NCBI GenBank assembly: GCA_035079385.1
Contig: JAVHKY010000030.1
Location: 9,277,001-9,341,000, forward strand
Direction of reading: 5' to 3'
Length of the DNA stretch: 64,000 nucleotides
Origin: Aspidiotus rigidus
Taxonomy: Eukaryota > Arthropoda > Insecta > Hemiptera > Diaspididae
Position numbers and translations under genes: made by a program. Within the stretch, counting starts at the first letter, position 1. The number at the start of each line of letters is the position of its first letter. This document shows, piece after piece, positions 37,094 through 49,114 of the stretch. The notes under the pieces are model-generated. The model was not told the DNA's origin, made no database searches, and saw only the letters and a list, made by a program, of their open reading frames with translations.

Positions 37094-38423
37094 TTAGGCA
37101 AGATTGTAGATGCTAACATTATGTGCAGTTCCCAAGAAAGTGTAATAGTCTTCAGAATTATTTCTTAATGCGAAAACGTGATTATCGTCCCCGTCAGCAA
37201 GGTAAAAAGTTAGTTTCTTATGATCGCACTTTATCAAGGACATCGGTACAAGATCGTGTCGAAATTTAACTCGACAATTTTCGATTATGTCTGCTGTTAT
37301 CATTGTCGAGTTTGAAGCATTACTATCCTCCTCCGAGTCTTCTTCTCTAGATGGAACAGGTGGCGTCATATCCTTCAAGACTTGTAAGCAAATACGTTCA
37401 CGATCTTCAGCAGTCATATTTTCCAATTGTTTCCAATGTAAGTTACTGAGATCTGGAACATCATAGGGGTAAAGTTAAATACACATATATGCTGATACTC
37501 AAAGTATAAGTAAGCGAGCTTAAGAGTGATACATATTTAACTTTCAATCGTCAATCTAAAAATAAAGTATGAAATTTAGAAAAAAAAGAAATCAGGATTG
37601 ATCGATGCGTTATTAGGCCGTACTTATATTGTTTTAATTTTATGCGGAGATATTCTTGTGGTTGATAGGAATACGAACAGATATATCGCTACTAAAATAT
37701 GAAAAAAGTTGATTATGAAAGTTTTGAGTTTTTTTCTATAAATTTTCAAAAAATTTTGGCCTTCTACCTCCCCAACCCTCTTTCTTCTAAACGTGTCTTT
37801 GATGATTTTGTGAGTCGTGATGCTCTTTCTCTACTAAAATATATTTCTCACTCGAAGATTGTGATTAAGGATACGACTTATTTTTAAATTTTCGCCTCTC
37901 TTTCTTCCGGTCATTATTAGTTTTTTCTTGAATCCGACATCTTCATAGGTACCAAGTATTTTAATGCGAAGAAAACGTTGCCTCTCTCTCACATCACTGT
38001 CCGTATCTGTAATCGTAGAACTGATAAACAACTCGAATTCTTCTTCTGATTTTGTAAGATTTAGAGACCAGTTCTGACCGAAAACTTTGCCATAGGTAGC
38101 TAAGTACATGTCAAAAATTTATATTTCTTCGCTTCTTCTCATCGTTATCTATTTTACTTAAAACAGATTCGCCTAATTGAGCACGAGTTTTGCGTATTCT
38201 GTTGTAGTTCCTTTGTAACAGCTTCAATCAGGTACTTCAATTACTAAAGCTCATTGAAAAATGTAACTCAACTGGTACGAACAAATCTTTTGATTTACTT
38301 ACTAGGATGAAAATTTTGGAATTCCCATTCACCAATAATATTACATTCGATTAGCTGTTTATAGACCACCAGGAGTACAGGAAAGATTGCTACACATAAT
38401 TTCAAAATTTTGGATACATTCAT
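37094..38423 (-). CDS. Secreted two-Cys family protein F1
   Basis: Two exons: 38303-38423 and 37094-37452, 159 residues. Exon 1 starts MNVSKILKLCVAIFPVLLVV, a hydrophobic signal peptide, and ends WEFQNFHP. The phase-1 intron is about 850 bp. Exon 2 has the family core: LHWKQLENMT, ERICLQVL, LIKCDHKKLTFYLADGDDNH, VFALRN, and ends VSIYNLA. It differs from its relatives by an acidic low-complexity insert (EEDSEEDSNASNS) between the two conserved Cys and by losing the Ser-Gly-x-His end (here LGTAHNV). No known domain was recognised. Function unknown; secretion is inferred from the N-terminus. Confidence 0.85.
37834..38109 (-). other. 91-codon reading frame inside the F1 intron
   Basis: An ATG-initiated frame begins MYLATYGKVFGQNWSLN and contains an acidic stretch (TKSEEEFELF), then a basic end. 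It lies within the F1 intron on the same strand. No signal peptide, domain or splice context was recognised. It may be a chance frame or an alternative F1 exon. Confidence 0.15.
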
Positions 38424-40408
38424 GCTTTGACTCCTAATAATTACGAAAAAACACGAGAGGTTTCTTATCTGATAGTACTGATCTCAATTCGTAACATTTT
38501 CTATAACACGAGGTATACAAGGCGTGCAGACACGATAATAGGGAATGAACTTTTACGTACTTTTACTGATCCATTTATCGATTAAAGAAACTTAGCTCTT
38601 CATCGCTGGATCTGTCTTCAAACTTTTTAAAAATGCGTAGATAGTGGAGGAATTTGATTTGATCGCATCATTTTCCTTTTGTTTCATTACTCAAATGCTA
38701 GGAAATAGTGATGATTTGTTAGAACCAAAGAGGAGACCTTTGTGTTATGACAATCTATATTGTATGCATTTTTAACTACGTATTGATTTCATGTTCAGAT
38801 ATGAATTGAGATGGTAAGAATATCGCACTCAAGCCCTAAAGAAATGCAATCGCAAATCATCTCAGAAATTTCAAAATATAGGTTTACTCATAGGTTATCA
38901 GTTCGTTTTGTAGCAATAATATTTCTCCATGGGACGATATTTCTGCGGCACATAGCATTTCCAAAACTTCAAATTGTATCCAGAATTTTTCTACGTTTAG
39001 ACGTTTTCGTATCTCTACTGATTTCCTCCCTCTAATTCCAGGATTTGTGGCCCTACAAGATTGCAATATGAGGCCTCAGCCCCCTTCTCCTTTACTGTTG
39101 TTCAAGGAAATGGGAGCTTGACCTTTCGCCGGGACTCGAGGAAATTTTGAGTTCTGCCTCCAATATGTAAAAAGGTCTGGATGTTTCTTGCATTAACTGG
39201 GAATCTTATGGGCTCTCTTAATTATTCCGAATTTTGTGGGGAAACATGAAATACGATCTGTATTTTTCGCCTCGTTGCAGAAAGTTTTTGATTTTTATAA
39301 CATTCAGCGCAAGTCTAGACTCAAGTTTAAGAAATTATAACTGGAATTGACATCATCGAAAAACTTGAACACAATTACTTTTTTAAGTAAATGGAAAAAA
39401 TTGGCAGTCCTTTTTCTAGTTCATTTCAATTCATATTTTTGATCAAAATCTCGTGGCATTCCTTAGGTGGACTTGCGGCACAGTGGTGTGGCTCACCAGT
39501 TGAGAAACGCTTTTGAGTGTGACAGACCAGAAGAAAATGTATTTAATAAGAAAGAAAGTGGAAATAGTATGGGCTCAAAAAGTAGAAAAGGCCTATTGAA
39601 TGAAGCTATATTTTCTTGCACTAGTTGAAAGAAATGTTCCTGTAGTTATGCGTGATTCCACATAAATACCCGTATATATTACGAATATTGAAAGAAAAAA
39701 TCTATCTCAAGTTTTATTAGTTCACACAAGCAAATTGCTGAAATCTGTCCACAAATTCAGACCTCGGCATCATCCTACAAATTGATAAATTCCCTTTGCA
39801 GCGTTCGGCGATGATCCTAGTTATCGAAGCCATACCTATCCAACATCGAAAATTTGATCCATCTACGTGAACCGATTCATCAAGAAGCACGGAAACGTAT
39901 TTGGCACTGATCTGAAAAAATGTTTTTTTTTTTGCGACTGTAGAATGACCTCCACGAATCAGTATAAGTTATGTGATTGAATTTCAAGCGATAAAGTAAA
40001 GGTGCTTCAGACAGACAGAGTTTGCAAGCGAAGGTTGCCATTTTAAGGTAGAGGGAAGGGATTGAGGGGGGTACGTTTTGAAGAGTTTCGCAAAGATGGA
40101 GTAAAAATCAAGTATTGTACAATTATTTTCAGATTTCAAATCTGTAGTCATCCTGATATTGTAAAAACTACTCGTACATTATTTCCTCATCTCGATGAGA
40201 AGTTCAATTTTGTTTTTAAGTTTAAACAGAAAATCAGTAAAACATTTCGAGATTTTCAAAAAGAAAAGAAAAGAAGAAAAAAAAAACATTCATTTTTTCG
40301 TTATCTTATTCATCGAAGGTTTGCTGTAGATACGAAAGCCTATTGACTATCAGATTTTATTCGAAGTAAACTGAGCTCTCGTCTTGTAAATTGTCACTCA
40401 TTCTCGTG
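38424..40408. other. Intergenic region between F1 and NAXE
   Basis: No gene recognised. Around 39460-39515 the sequence reads GGCACAGTGG...CACCAGTTGAGAAACGC, which resembles a degraded hAT transposon terminus of the CAGTGxTTCTCAAC type. The rest is unremarkable A+T-rich DNA. Confidence 0.5.
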
Positions 40409-41158
40409 ATGATGAAGAATTTTTCTTTGTTTATTTATTGTATAAGTTCATCTGTAGTATATATCGCAGCCTCGGGACGCTACATTACTCAACAAGAAGC
40501 AATTGATATCGATGCCGCCTTAATTAAAGAATACCAAAATAGCGAGGAACAGCTTATAGAATCGGCAGGACTTAGTGCTGCATCAGCTCTTTTCAACGCT
40601 TATAAGGCAGGTAGAGCTCTTGTTTGTGTCGGACCGGGTAACAATGGAGCCGATGGCTTGGTATGCGCGCGACATTTAAAAATGTTCAATTTCACCTCCT
40701 TTATATATGCCCCAAAAAAACTTGATAAATATCCGCTGCACACGGAGTTGATGCGTCAATGTAATGAAATGAACATTACAACCTTACACAAACTTCCATC
40801 GGAGGATAAAATGAATCACGATTACGACATTATTGTTGATGCATTATTCGGGTTTCGCTTCAAGCCCCCGTTACGACCAGAATACCTACCAGTGATGAGA
40901 AATTTATGGGCGACAGAAACTCCGATTTGTAGTATTGATATTCCTAGTGGATGGCACGTCGAGCTCGGCCCGACGATAGATTCTATTCATCCTGAGTTCT
41001 TGATTTCACTAACTGCTCCTAAACAGTGCGCGAAATTCTTCGACGGAAAGCACCACTATTTAGGAGGTCGTTTCTTACCTCCTGCATTACAAGAGAAGTA
41101 TAATTTGTCTCTACCAGAGTACCCAGAGGACAAATGTTTTGTGCGGCTGAAGTTGTGA
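40409..41158 (+). CDS. NAXE: NAD(P)H-hydrate epimerase (NAXE/AIBP, YjeF N-terminal family), intronless, predicted secreted
   Basis: Single exon of 249 residues. NAXE epimerises damaged NAD(P)HX so that the ADP/ATP-dependent dehydratase can repair it. The frame opens upstream at a TTG, but the first ATG is at 40409. It starts MMKNFSLFIYCISSSVVYIA, a probable signal peptide where vertebrate homologues carry a mitochondrial targeting sequence. Family blocks in order: YITQQEAIDID, NEYQ-like KEYQNS, VGPGNNGADGLVCARHLK, DIIVDALFGF, ICSIDIPSGWHVELG, EFLISLTAPKQCAKFF, HHYLGGRFLPPAL, ending PEYPEDKCFVRLKL. Length fits the family without its leader. Two conserved positions are changed: NNGGDG is NNGADG, and IPSGWD is IPSGWH. 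An AATAAA lies at 41199-41204. Lack of introns suggests a retrocopy, although an originally intronless gene cannot be excluded. Confidence 0.93.
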   Translation: MMKNFSLFIYCISSSVVYIAASGRYITQQEAIDIDAALIKEYQNSEEQLIESAGLSAASALFNAYKAGRALVCVGPGNNGADGLVCARHLKMFNFTSFIYAPKKLDKYPLHTELMRQCNEMNITTLHKLPSEDKMNHDYDIIVDALFGFRFKPPLRPEYLPVMRNLWATETPICSIDIPSGWHVELGPTIDSIHPEFLISLTAPKQCAKFFDGKHHYLGGRFLPPALQEKYNLSLPEYPEDKCFVRLKL

Positions 41159-41485
41159 AAGAGGTCTCAATATTGTCAGAATACAAATCTTTATAGGTAA
41201 TAAAAGTCAAAATAATTATCTGTATGCCTGTGATATTTATTTATACGTATGTACATCCTGGAGATTGTGTTTTTGGTGAAGAACTTTAGGCGCTGAATTT
41301 TAAAATGTATTGGTCATTGAAGAAGGTGTTTGAAAAGAGTAATTTATCCAGAATTCTTTTTTATGACCTTACTATATTGATGAGTTATCTGCGATTACGA
41401 TAAGACAAAAAAGTTATTGAAAAATGAGTTTCCTCGAGACTCATTCTTCTAATTTTTATCTCGTTTCCTCGTTAGAGTTAGAAAA

Positions 41486-42142
41486 ATGAAAGTTTTCTAT
41501 TATATCGAATCATACTTTATCGCCATTTCTTTACTGGAGGGAGGTCATTTGGTATGTGGTCAAACAGATCTTGAACGATCTAAGCTGGAAAAGAAATTCG
41601 CAGAATTACACCCGAGTGAGTACTTTTATTATCACTACCACTTCAGATATAGGTATATAGTTTTCAAAGCTTTTCGAAACAATTTTATCATGGTTCCTCT
41701 GAAAGGTGTATGTTTGACAGAATGTAACGTGATCTCAAATATAAAAAACAATAGGCCTATTTACGAGTACTGAATTATAATTTCAGAAAAAAGTCAAATA
41801 ACCTGGAAAGAAATAGAAAATCTGAAACCAGATACCCTCAAAAGAGTTTGCGATCGTGTTCTTGGTCAAATCATCGATCCGCAGGAGAGCGTTGACGACT
41901 TTCAGTATGTACCTGTTGCCGAGGAGAACTTGGAAAAGGAACGTATCATAAAAAATGGAGCTGTACAATTTGTACACGGGTTGCAATACAGCCTTAATAT
42001 GCCCGTAATCAAGTGCCAATACGAAGGAAATGAATTTTACCTTTGTCACGGTGATGATCATCACGTATTCCGCTTATTTAATGATCCGTTTGAAAGTTTC
42101 AGTTTCAGAAGTGGGCCGCATAAAGTAGAATGGAATATGTAA
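41486..42142 (+). CDS. Secreted two-Cys family protein F2
   Basis: Two exons, 41486-41615 and 41787-42142, 161 residues. Exon 1 begins MKVFYYIESYFIAISLLEGG (signal peptide) and ends LEKKFAELHP with a GTGAGT donor. The intron is 171 bp, phase 1. Exon 2 carries ITWKEIENLKP, RVCDRVLGQI, VIKCQYEGNEFYLCHGDDHH, VFRLFN, FSFRSGPHKVEWNM. The two family Cys are present, plus an extra Cys in the YLCHG segment. It follows the NAXE gene by about 330 bp in the same direction. Function unknown; no catalytic motif is visible. Confidence 0.88.
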
Positions 42143-44384
42143 TAGGTCGGTAGTCTTCCTATATTGCTTCTGGATATCGAACAGAAATTTACTTGTCTTA
42201 TTCTATCAATATGAATTCTTATACAAAAAAATATTAGATATTTCATATCTATCATAAATGTAGACCTTGAAGTGTTTGCTCATTTCAAATTCTTTTCTTG
42301 ATGTCTATCCTCCGCAGAAGTGCATAGGCCATTTAACCTTTATTCGTATTTTACGCCGTTGGAATATCTGTCGGCAAGTTTTCCACACCACGAAGAATAC
42401 GTGAGATGATATCTAGTCAACAAGGAGAACAAACCAAAATGACCGACAGAAATGGCTATTTTTTTTCCTTCTGAAGGATTATTCATTTTTCAGAAAACAT
42501 AATAAATTGTGTACTATAGGTAGTACGATTTGGACTTTGATGTTCAGTCATGAGCTATATGACCATTTTGATTAATTATCAGAGGATAGTCGACTACCTG
42601 TATGTAGGATACATCGAGCACATCAGTTGTTGACTATAGAAATTGAAGTTGAGCCCTAATATAGGATATAACTACCGAGTAGTGGGTCGACCTTAGGCAG
42701 GCTCAGAACTCTTAGAATCGGAGAAATGTACGTTTATATTTGGACTTACTCATTTATTATGACGTTTGAAGAGGAAATGAGCCTGAATTACGACGGAAAA
42801 AATTTACTATAATGTGCGCATTCAACTTATTCCAAACATCAAATTAAGAGAAAATCATCGAGAGGCTCAGTCTAAGAAATATCTATGTGTTTACTATTTC
42901 ATTGCCGAATATAGGAGAGAAGAATTTCACATTATATGTCTTTCATAATGAGCTAATGTTTGAGACTCCTCTGAAGTAATGGTACAAAATTGAAGATCGG
43001 TACTATGAAACATGTAACGTCACCATGGACTTGTTTCCAGACGACAGCGATAGTACTATCGTGCCCGAAGATGTATTTAGCTGCTCTCTGTGTAAATATC
43101 TGGAAATAATCATTCAATGAATAGGAAAATAATGAAGGCTTCTCCCCTCGTTCTCAGTGATAAATTATCTTCAAGAGCTCTCAGCTCTGCCACCATGAAT
43201 ATTACCAGCCCAGAAGACTGAATTACTCTCATTACTGGAAATCTACCTGAAAAGCAACATCTGTCAATTTCAGAAAATTTTTACGACTGCGGGGACAGTC
43301 TTTGGAAGGAATCGCCCTCCCTTCCCTCTCCTAGTTTAAAATATTTATAAAGCGTGAGAAGTCCCAGGTTTATATCTTACTGAAAGCAGGGCCGTGACGA
43401 GTAGTGGGCAAACTGCATGACTACCAAGGGCGCTAAACCCGAAAGAGCGACAAAGGGACGAAAATTTTCTTGAGATGCATCCCGAAAATTATGAGATAAA
43501 AAAACGAGAACTATAAAAGTTTGCTATCAAACTAGGGCGTCAAACAGTTGGTTTGCTCGGGGCGCCAAAAAGGCTCGACAGGGCCTAACTGGAAGGAACA
43601 ACAATTTTTGCGTTTTTTGTTGTTTCATAATCTCCCTTACTTATGAGCAAACCGGAGGTCACAAACTTCTCTTCAATGAGCCCATTCGTATAACTTGTCA
43701 ACTGCTTGCACGCTGATAATAATATGGTTACAATTTACAATTCACGTTCGAGATAGACAACTCAAAACTCATTTTCCCATACCTTGTGCCATATTCTTCA
43801 ATGACCGGTAACACATATGCTTAAAGTCTTTCACAAGCCTCCGATTTCATCATTTTGAGTACGTCACACCATCTTTCCTTGTAGCGTCTCATTCTCCTCT
43901 CTCTTTCTCAAGGTTTTTAAAAAGAAATTACAATATTGGTTTCCAGATAAATTGCTAATGTTCAATTATATCTTTACGGATATTTTCTAATTGAGGAGAG
44001 CGGGTTATTGCATTATTGGTAGTGTCAGGAAGCAGCCCACGATATCTGATCTAATTAGACATGGTCTTCACATTTTGCGCATCAGGAGAAAGTGGATTCA
44101 CTCTGTTTGCCTTATTAGCTTGGGTCCCCTTGGGCATATTGTCGCAAATTATGATTGATTTTACGAGTTGTACGTATATCTCTATTATATCAGCGATGAA
44201 GTAGGCCTAAATATTTTAAAACAGGTATCCTACTCATTTCATCACAATCATTTATCTTTTTTTATCGATTAGCAATAGGTATTATCGATGAGTGTAGATT
44301 GTATAATTTAGGAATGATAAAAGAAGAGAAAGGTGAAAAAATTTTACATCAGAGGAAAGAGAAAAAAGAAACACATTGACGAAG
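42143..44384. other. Intergenic region between F2 and F3
   Basis: No coding sequence recognised on either strand across about 2.2 kb. It contains the probable transposon relic at 43387-43586. Confidence 0.55.
43387..43586. mobile_element. Probable hAT-like relic
   Basis: A segment of higher G+C than its surroundings begins CAGGGCCGTGACGAGTAG and ends GGGGCGCCAAAAAGGCTCGA...CAGGGCC. The CAGGGCC-type start and the GGGCGCCAAAA interior resemble terminal parts of non-autonomous hAT elements. No intact inverted repeat or target duplication could be fixed by eye. Confidence 0.4.
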
Positions 44385-45036
44385 ATGAGCTCGATTTTTT
44401 CGATGGGGTTTGGATTGATTGTTCGTTTGGTTGTGATTTTTGCTTTCGCTTTTGCACGCTGGGAAGAACTTGGGTTAGAAGCACAGTGGCGGGCATTAAA
44501 CACAAAGCCATGTGAGCATTACTATTGTTCTTTGAAGAAATTAGAGGAATCAAAGTGCAGATTTTTATCATAAGAAATGTTTTCGTCGATGTTTATAGCT
44601 GTAATATCTGCTTTTTTATATCGTTTCCTTAGATCATGTCATGAATGAATGGGATGAGGCGGATACTTTAACTCACGAACAACATAGGCGTATGTGTGAT
44701 GATGTACTATATCAAACTTTGGACCCAGAAAAGGAAGATTTTTCCAATTTCCATTACATAAATGCGTCAAACATACTTAAAGAACGAGTCGCTAAAATGC
44801 CAGTCGAATTTCAAGGTGGCGCAGGAGACACGTTGGAGTTGACTTTGGTGACGTGTCGTTACAATGAGACGGAATTTTATCTTGCCCAAGGAGAAACTGA
44901 TAGTGTGTTCAGATTGGTTCGCGATCCAGAGTGGGGAATAAAATTTAAGAGTGGTTTACATCGAGTGATTTACGATTCTTACAAATATGGAGACCGTTCT
45001 ATTTTGAAAACTTATACTATAGGAATGGTGGTGTAA
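44385..45036 (+). CDS. Secreted two-Cys family protein F3
   Basis: Two exons, 44385-44511 and 44633-45036, 176 residues. Exon 1 begins MSSIFSMGFGLIVRLVVIFA, a strong signal peptide, and ends LEAQWRALNTKP. The intron is 121 bp, phase 1. Exon 2 lacks the usual Trp-x-x-I-E-N-L-T start (it reads HVMNEWDEADTLTHEQHRR) but has RMCDDVLYQT, LVTCRYNETEFYLAQGE, SVFRLV, IKFKSGLHRVIYD. It extends about 18 residues past the usual end (to TYTIGMVV). It has one N-x-T site next to the second Cys. Function unknown. Confidence 0.86.
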
Positions 45037-46606
45037 AGTCATTATTAATTGCTGGTGAGAATACTACATTAAATTGATGGTTAAACTTCAAAAATTACGA
45101 AAATTTTTACTTTACAGGACTACCTAATTAAATATCCTTCCGAATCGTTAGCTTTCGTCAGTTGGAACTTCAACTGTTGAATGGTTTTCAATTCTGAACC
45201 TATTTTGCCACCAAAATTAATGACGCGTGCTATTGAGAAAACAAATCTTCATATTATTGATCAGTTGTACTCGTATTTGATAACGTTCTAATTTTTTCCG
45301 TTACTTCAATTATAAAAGATATGAATATCGCATTATTCCAATCTCAAGACTACAGTAAGGAAAATAATTTGGAGGTACTCATTGTTTGGCCACTCTGTAT
45401 TGATGGCGTAGGCCAAGTTTATTCGTACCCATATCAGCGAGAGGTGTAATTTTTCTGCGTATGCCTCACAATAATTGGAGAAGGTAGTCGACGTAATTAG
45501 TTGAAGTCGGTAGCGTATTTTCAGAGGAAAGGGGCTTAGGACACTACTCCCCCCCCCCCAATAGGTGTTTGTCTTCGTACTAATTCCAACGCGTTTAATT
45601 ATCATATAAGTTGACTTTTTGACTTTTTTTTTTTAATATTGATATTACTTTACCTTCAACAATGTTTTAATCCCTGTCCCCGGAGCAAACTTCTTTATAA
45701 CTCTCAAGTTTCAAACTCAAAACACAAAACTTACTGTTGCTTCGGCATAACATCAAAAAGCTTCTTATAGACTTTTCAATCTTTGGAATGAAACGTTTGT
45801 GCCGTTTCTACTTATTCGTCAATACTATATAAAATAAGTGCCTTTGGAATTAAAACCGTAAATTCGTCAAAGTATTATATTAAAATCGGAGGATTGTACA
45901 ACAGTTCAAGAATTATTTTAATGGTACACTGTGTATAAATACCCTTTGCTCGACAGACTCGCTGCGAGTTCTCAAACTTTTTACAAACAATTTTGAATGT
46001 AATATTCATACACTCATATTAATGCATTGATTTCAAGTCTCGATCGTATAAAAATTTCATTTTTATTGAATGTGGGTACATTGATAAAATCATGAATTCT
46101 CGACCATTAGTGGAGAGAAAAGAAAACTTGAACTACATAATACTTTTTGGACGGTACACTCATAGAAAATATTATTCGAAGGTACGTAATTAATCTATCT
46201 TAATTGCGCCAAAGACGGAAGAAAAGAAGACGCTACCTAACAGTGAACAGAAAATTACCGGAAAAAATGGAAAAAAATTCAATAAAACCAACCCCCCCTT
46301 CCAAACTTTTGTCTGTCCGTCGAGACAACGTTTGTATTGTACTTTTCTACGTAAACTTGAGACCGCTCGCCGTATCTTTGAACAACATTGAAAGGGAGAT
46401 TTTATTTTGGACTCTTACCATATTTCGGTTTTAGGGCTTTTAGTAAAAGAAATTTCACAAGACTCGTAATGTAGTCTAATGTTTTCCGTGACGTTTGATG
46501 TGGGCGCCTATTGTTTGTCATTCGATAATTCGTGATCACGAATGGGCCTAACTGAATTAAAATTCTAGCCAAGATTCTTATGTGAATATCAAGTGACTCA
46601 ATTCGT
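45037..46606. other. Convergent intergenic region between F3 and F4
   Basis: No gene recognised. It is the shared 3' side of two convergent genes. A perfect 16-bp palindrome, ATTCGTGATCACGAAT, lies at 46528-46543, about 65 bp beyond the F4 stop codon. A run of C at 45549-45558 is also present. Confidence 0.55.
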
Positions 46607-47396
46607 CTATTTCATATTGAGTTGTATTTCGTCGACATCATCTTCGTTTGGGTCAACTTCTCGACCCCAGGGGAGTGTGTAGACTACAACATATGTACCA
46701 CTTTCGAATCTAAAAGTGTCGTCACCGTTATCTTTCATTAAAAAGACCGACGTAGTATCTCCGTCCGCTAAATACAGAGTCTTATCCCCGTAAATACACT
46801 TTAACAATGGCATTTTTCTTAGTCCGTCCTCGAAATGCACCAAAGCTCCTCTGATGACTCTTTTCTTCTGCAATTCCGAATGGCGCACCTTTTTGTACTT
46901 CTTTTGATCGATTCGAGTGTTTCGTAACTGATCTACTACATTATTACATATTCGATTCAGAGTCGTAGGCTCGAACACATCCGGATTTATTTCTGGCCAC
47001 AGTAGCTTATCATCTGAAATAATGGAATTTTAAAAGGATCTGTAGAGAGCTCAAACATCGTATAGCAACTGCCTCGGATGCGTCCCATAGCTATGAATTT
47101 TGTCCTTATGTGTATCTTTAGATGTATAGTTTTTTTGTGGTCGAAGTATATACTCGTATTATATTTAAAGGAAAAGGAAAAATGTTTGTAAACTAATAAT
47201 CGTAGCCTAAAAATGATCTAGGTTGACTCTGATAACGCGAAAATTCTATAAAGAATAATTGCTTACCGACGTGAAGGTCTTTAAACATTTTTGTCAACAG
47301 TTTTTCATCAGTTTCATAAATTGCATCCGCCGCTAAACACATCATTACAAGTATGGAGAACGTCCACTTCGAAATAAGATAGCTAGGCAACGCCAT
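46607..47396 (-). CDS. Secreted two-Cys family protein F4
   Basis: Two exons, 47267-47396 and 46607-47013, 178 residues. Exon 1 begins MALPSYLISKWTFSILVMMC with a likely cleavage after the Ala-rich LAADA, and ends LLTKMFKDLHV. The phase-1 intron is 253 bp. Exon 2: LLWPEINPDVFEPTTLNRIC, NNVVDQL, MPLLKCIYGDKTLYLADGD, SVFLMK, FRFESGTYVVVYT. A charged C-terminal extension of about 24 residues (REVDPNEDDVDEIQLNMK) is unique to this member. It is divergently arranged with F5, the start codons being 517 bp apart. Confidence 0.86.
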
Positions 47397-47912
47397 TCAG
47401 CTGACAATAATTTACGCATACCTATAATATATTACCAATATTTAAAACATACCTATATTTTTTCTCTTGTTATTAGCTGCAATTTTTAAAATTTGAGTGA
47501 TAATAATTTCATGAAATAGACGTAATTTCAGCCACAAATTTCTTGTAAAAGGTCGGTCCTGAAGAAATTTATGGCGCTAAGAGTGAAAAAGACCAAGAGA
47601 ATATGTTTTTGCGTCAATGTCACACATTTCGAAACTTATCCTCCAAATAGGTGCAACCTATCATGTGTAATCAATCACCGCGTAAGTTACGGTATACTGA
47701 TTGGTACCTACGTAAGCACAGTTTTTCGGTACCTATCACAGAAACGATCTGCAATCGAACTCTTAGCTACAAGTGCATTCCTGATGTTGTTTTCTTCTAT
47801 TTTCTTTCCAATTATGATGATATAGTCTTGATAAAATGATTTATGATTAGTTGAAATCTATTAACAATAAATTCGAAACGAGCGTATAATTGAAGCCTTC
47901 AACTTTCCTTCA
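47397..47912. promoter_or_regulatory. Shared divergent promoter region of F4 and F5
   Basis: The 516 bp between the two start codons must contain both promoters if no further 5' exons exist. It is A+T-rich, with a TATAATAT stretch near 47425. No specific binding site could be assigned. Confidence 0.3.
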
Positions 47913-48580
47913 ATGGAAGTCTTTAAAGTTTTACTGTGGAGATGTATCATTTCCCTACTCACAGTTCTCTCTTTTGTTCGAGGTTATTGGAAAAAGAATT
48001 ACGAACAGGACGAAGATAAACTAGAAAAATGGTATCTGGACTTGCATCCAGGTATGTACCTAAATAGGCACATAAAAGAAATTGAGAAAGAGCTAAGTCT
48101 TAGGAGTTTACTTGGAAAATAATCTTCTTCTGTTAATCTACGCTCGAGTACCATCACTTAGTAGATTATTTTTTATATATTTTGATTTCTCCAGATGTAA
48201 ATAACATTGTTTGGCCTCAGATCGAAAATCTTACGCAGAAAATACATCGCAAAATTTGCGACAAAGTATTTGGCGAGATACAACCTTTTTTCCATGAATT
48301 CATCTGGGTAGAGGAGGATAAACCTGATCCGGAAGCACTGTCAACAAAAGTGAAGCAATCTGTGCTTTTGGAATTGAAAGCAGAGATGTTAGCCATACCT
48401 GTAGTCGAGTGTCTTTGGGACCGTAATGCTTCAGTTATGACGAGTCTCGTGCCACCGCAAACTTTCCTCTGGTTGACTCACGCAAATAGTTCGCGCGTTT
48501 TCACGCTAAGCAAGGAAGAACATTCCGATATTTTTCATTTGCAAACTGGTTTACATCCAGTTTCGTACAGCAACAAATAA
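47913..48580 (+). CDS. Secreted two-Cys family protein F5 (divergent)
   Basis: Two exons, 47913-48051 and 48195-48580, 174 residues. Exon 1: MEVFKVLLWRCIISLLTVLS (signal peptide), then an acidic/Lys segment ending LEKWYLDLHP. The phase-1 intron is 143 bp. Exon 2: NIVWPQIENLTQ, RKICDKVFGEI, IPVVECLWDRNASVMTSLVP, then FLWLTHANSSRVFTLS and FHLQTGLHPVSYSNK. Between the second Cys and the FYL-like stretch it has about ten more residues than its relatives, and the GDD is replaced by HANS, so it is the most divergent core. An AATAAA at about 48615 follows the stop. Confidence 0.86.
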
Positions 48581-49114
48581 TATTTGTACCGAAAAACTAT
48601 CCTTCTCGAAAGCAATAAAATAATATGTGCACTTTCATTTCCGAGAAAATGATTCAGCTACATTTCATCAAATCCTACATGATGTCAGAAAAGGACCTAT
48701 TATGAATTTACTGAATACTACCTTAATAATGAATTTTACCCCTAGAAAATTGTAAATAGAGCACACTCAACGTTGGAATATTATTGATTTCTCTTCTCAT
48801 TTTAGATTTCTAATTCTATACGTTCAACATGTCATTCCCGGGACTGCAGGAAATTAGAATTAAGGAAACCCAAATAGTCATTCCATTCTGCGCGATTGGT
48901 GCCAAAAAAATAACATCACTGAAATTTACGGGGGTCGCAGATTGTATAAAACATGCGCCCGCAATATAATTATTTACGATTTATATTATGGCTGCAATTT
49001 GAATGCTCCTTCGCTAACTGTACCTTTCTCCCTGGTCTGGGTCGTAAAGGCTGCCGTAATTTACGATCATACACGACATTTTTCGAAATGAGCCCTAGTT
49101 TCCAATATCTCCCC

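Noticed and set aside
44333..44515. Alternative upstream start for F3 in another frame (MKKFYIRGKRKKK)
   Set aside because: It is out of frame with the core exon and lacks a signal peptide; the ATG at 44385 gives both.
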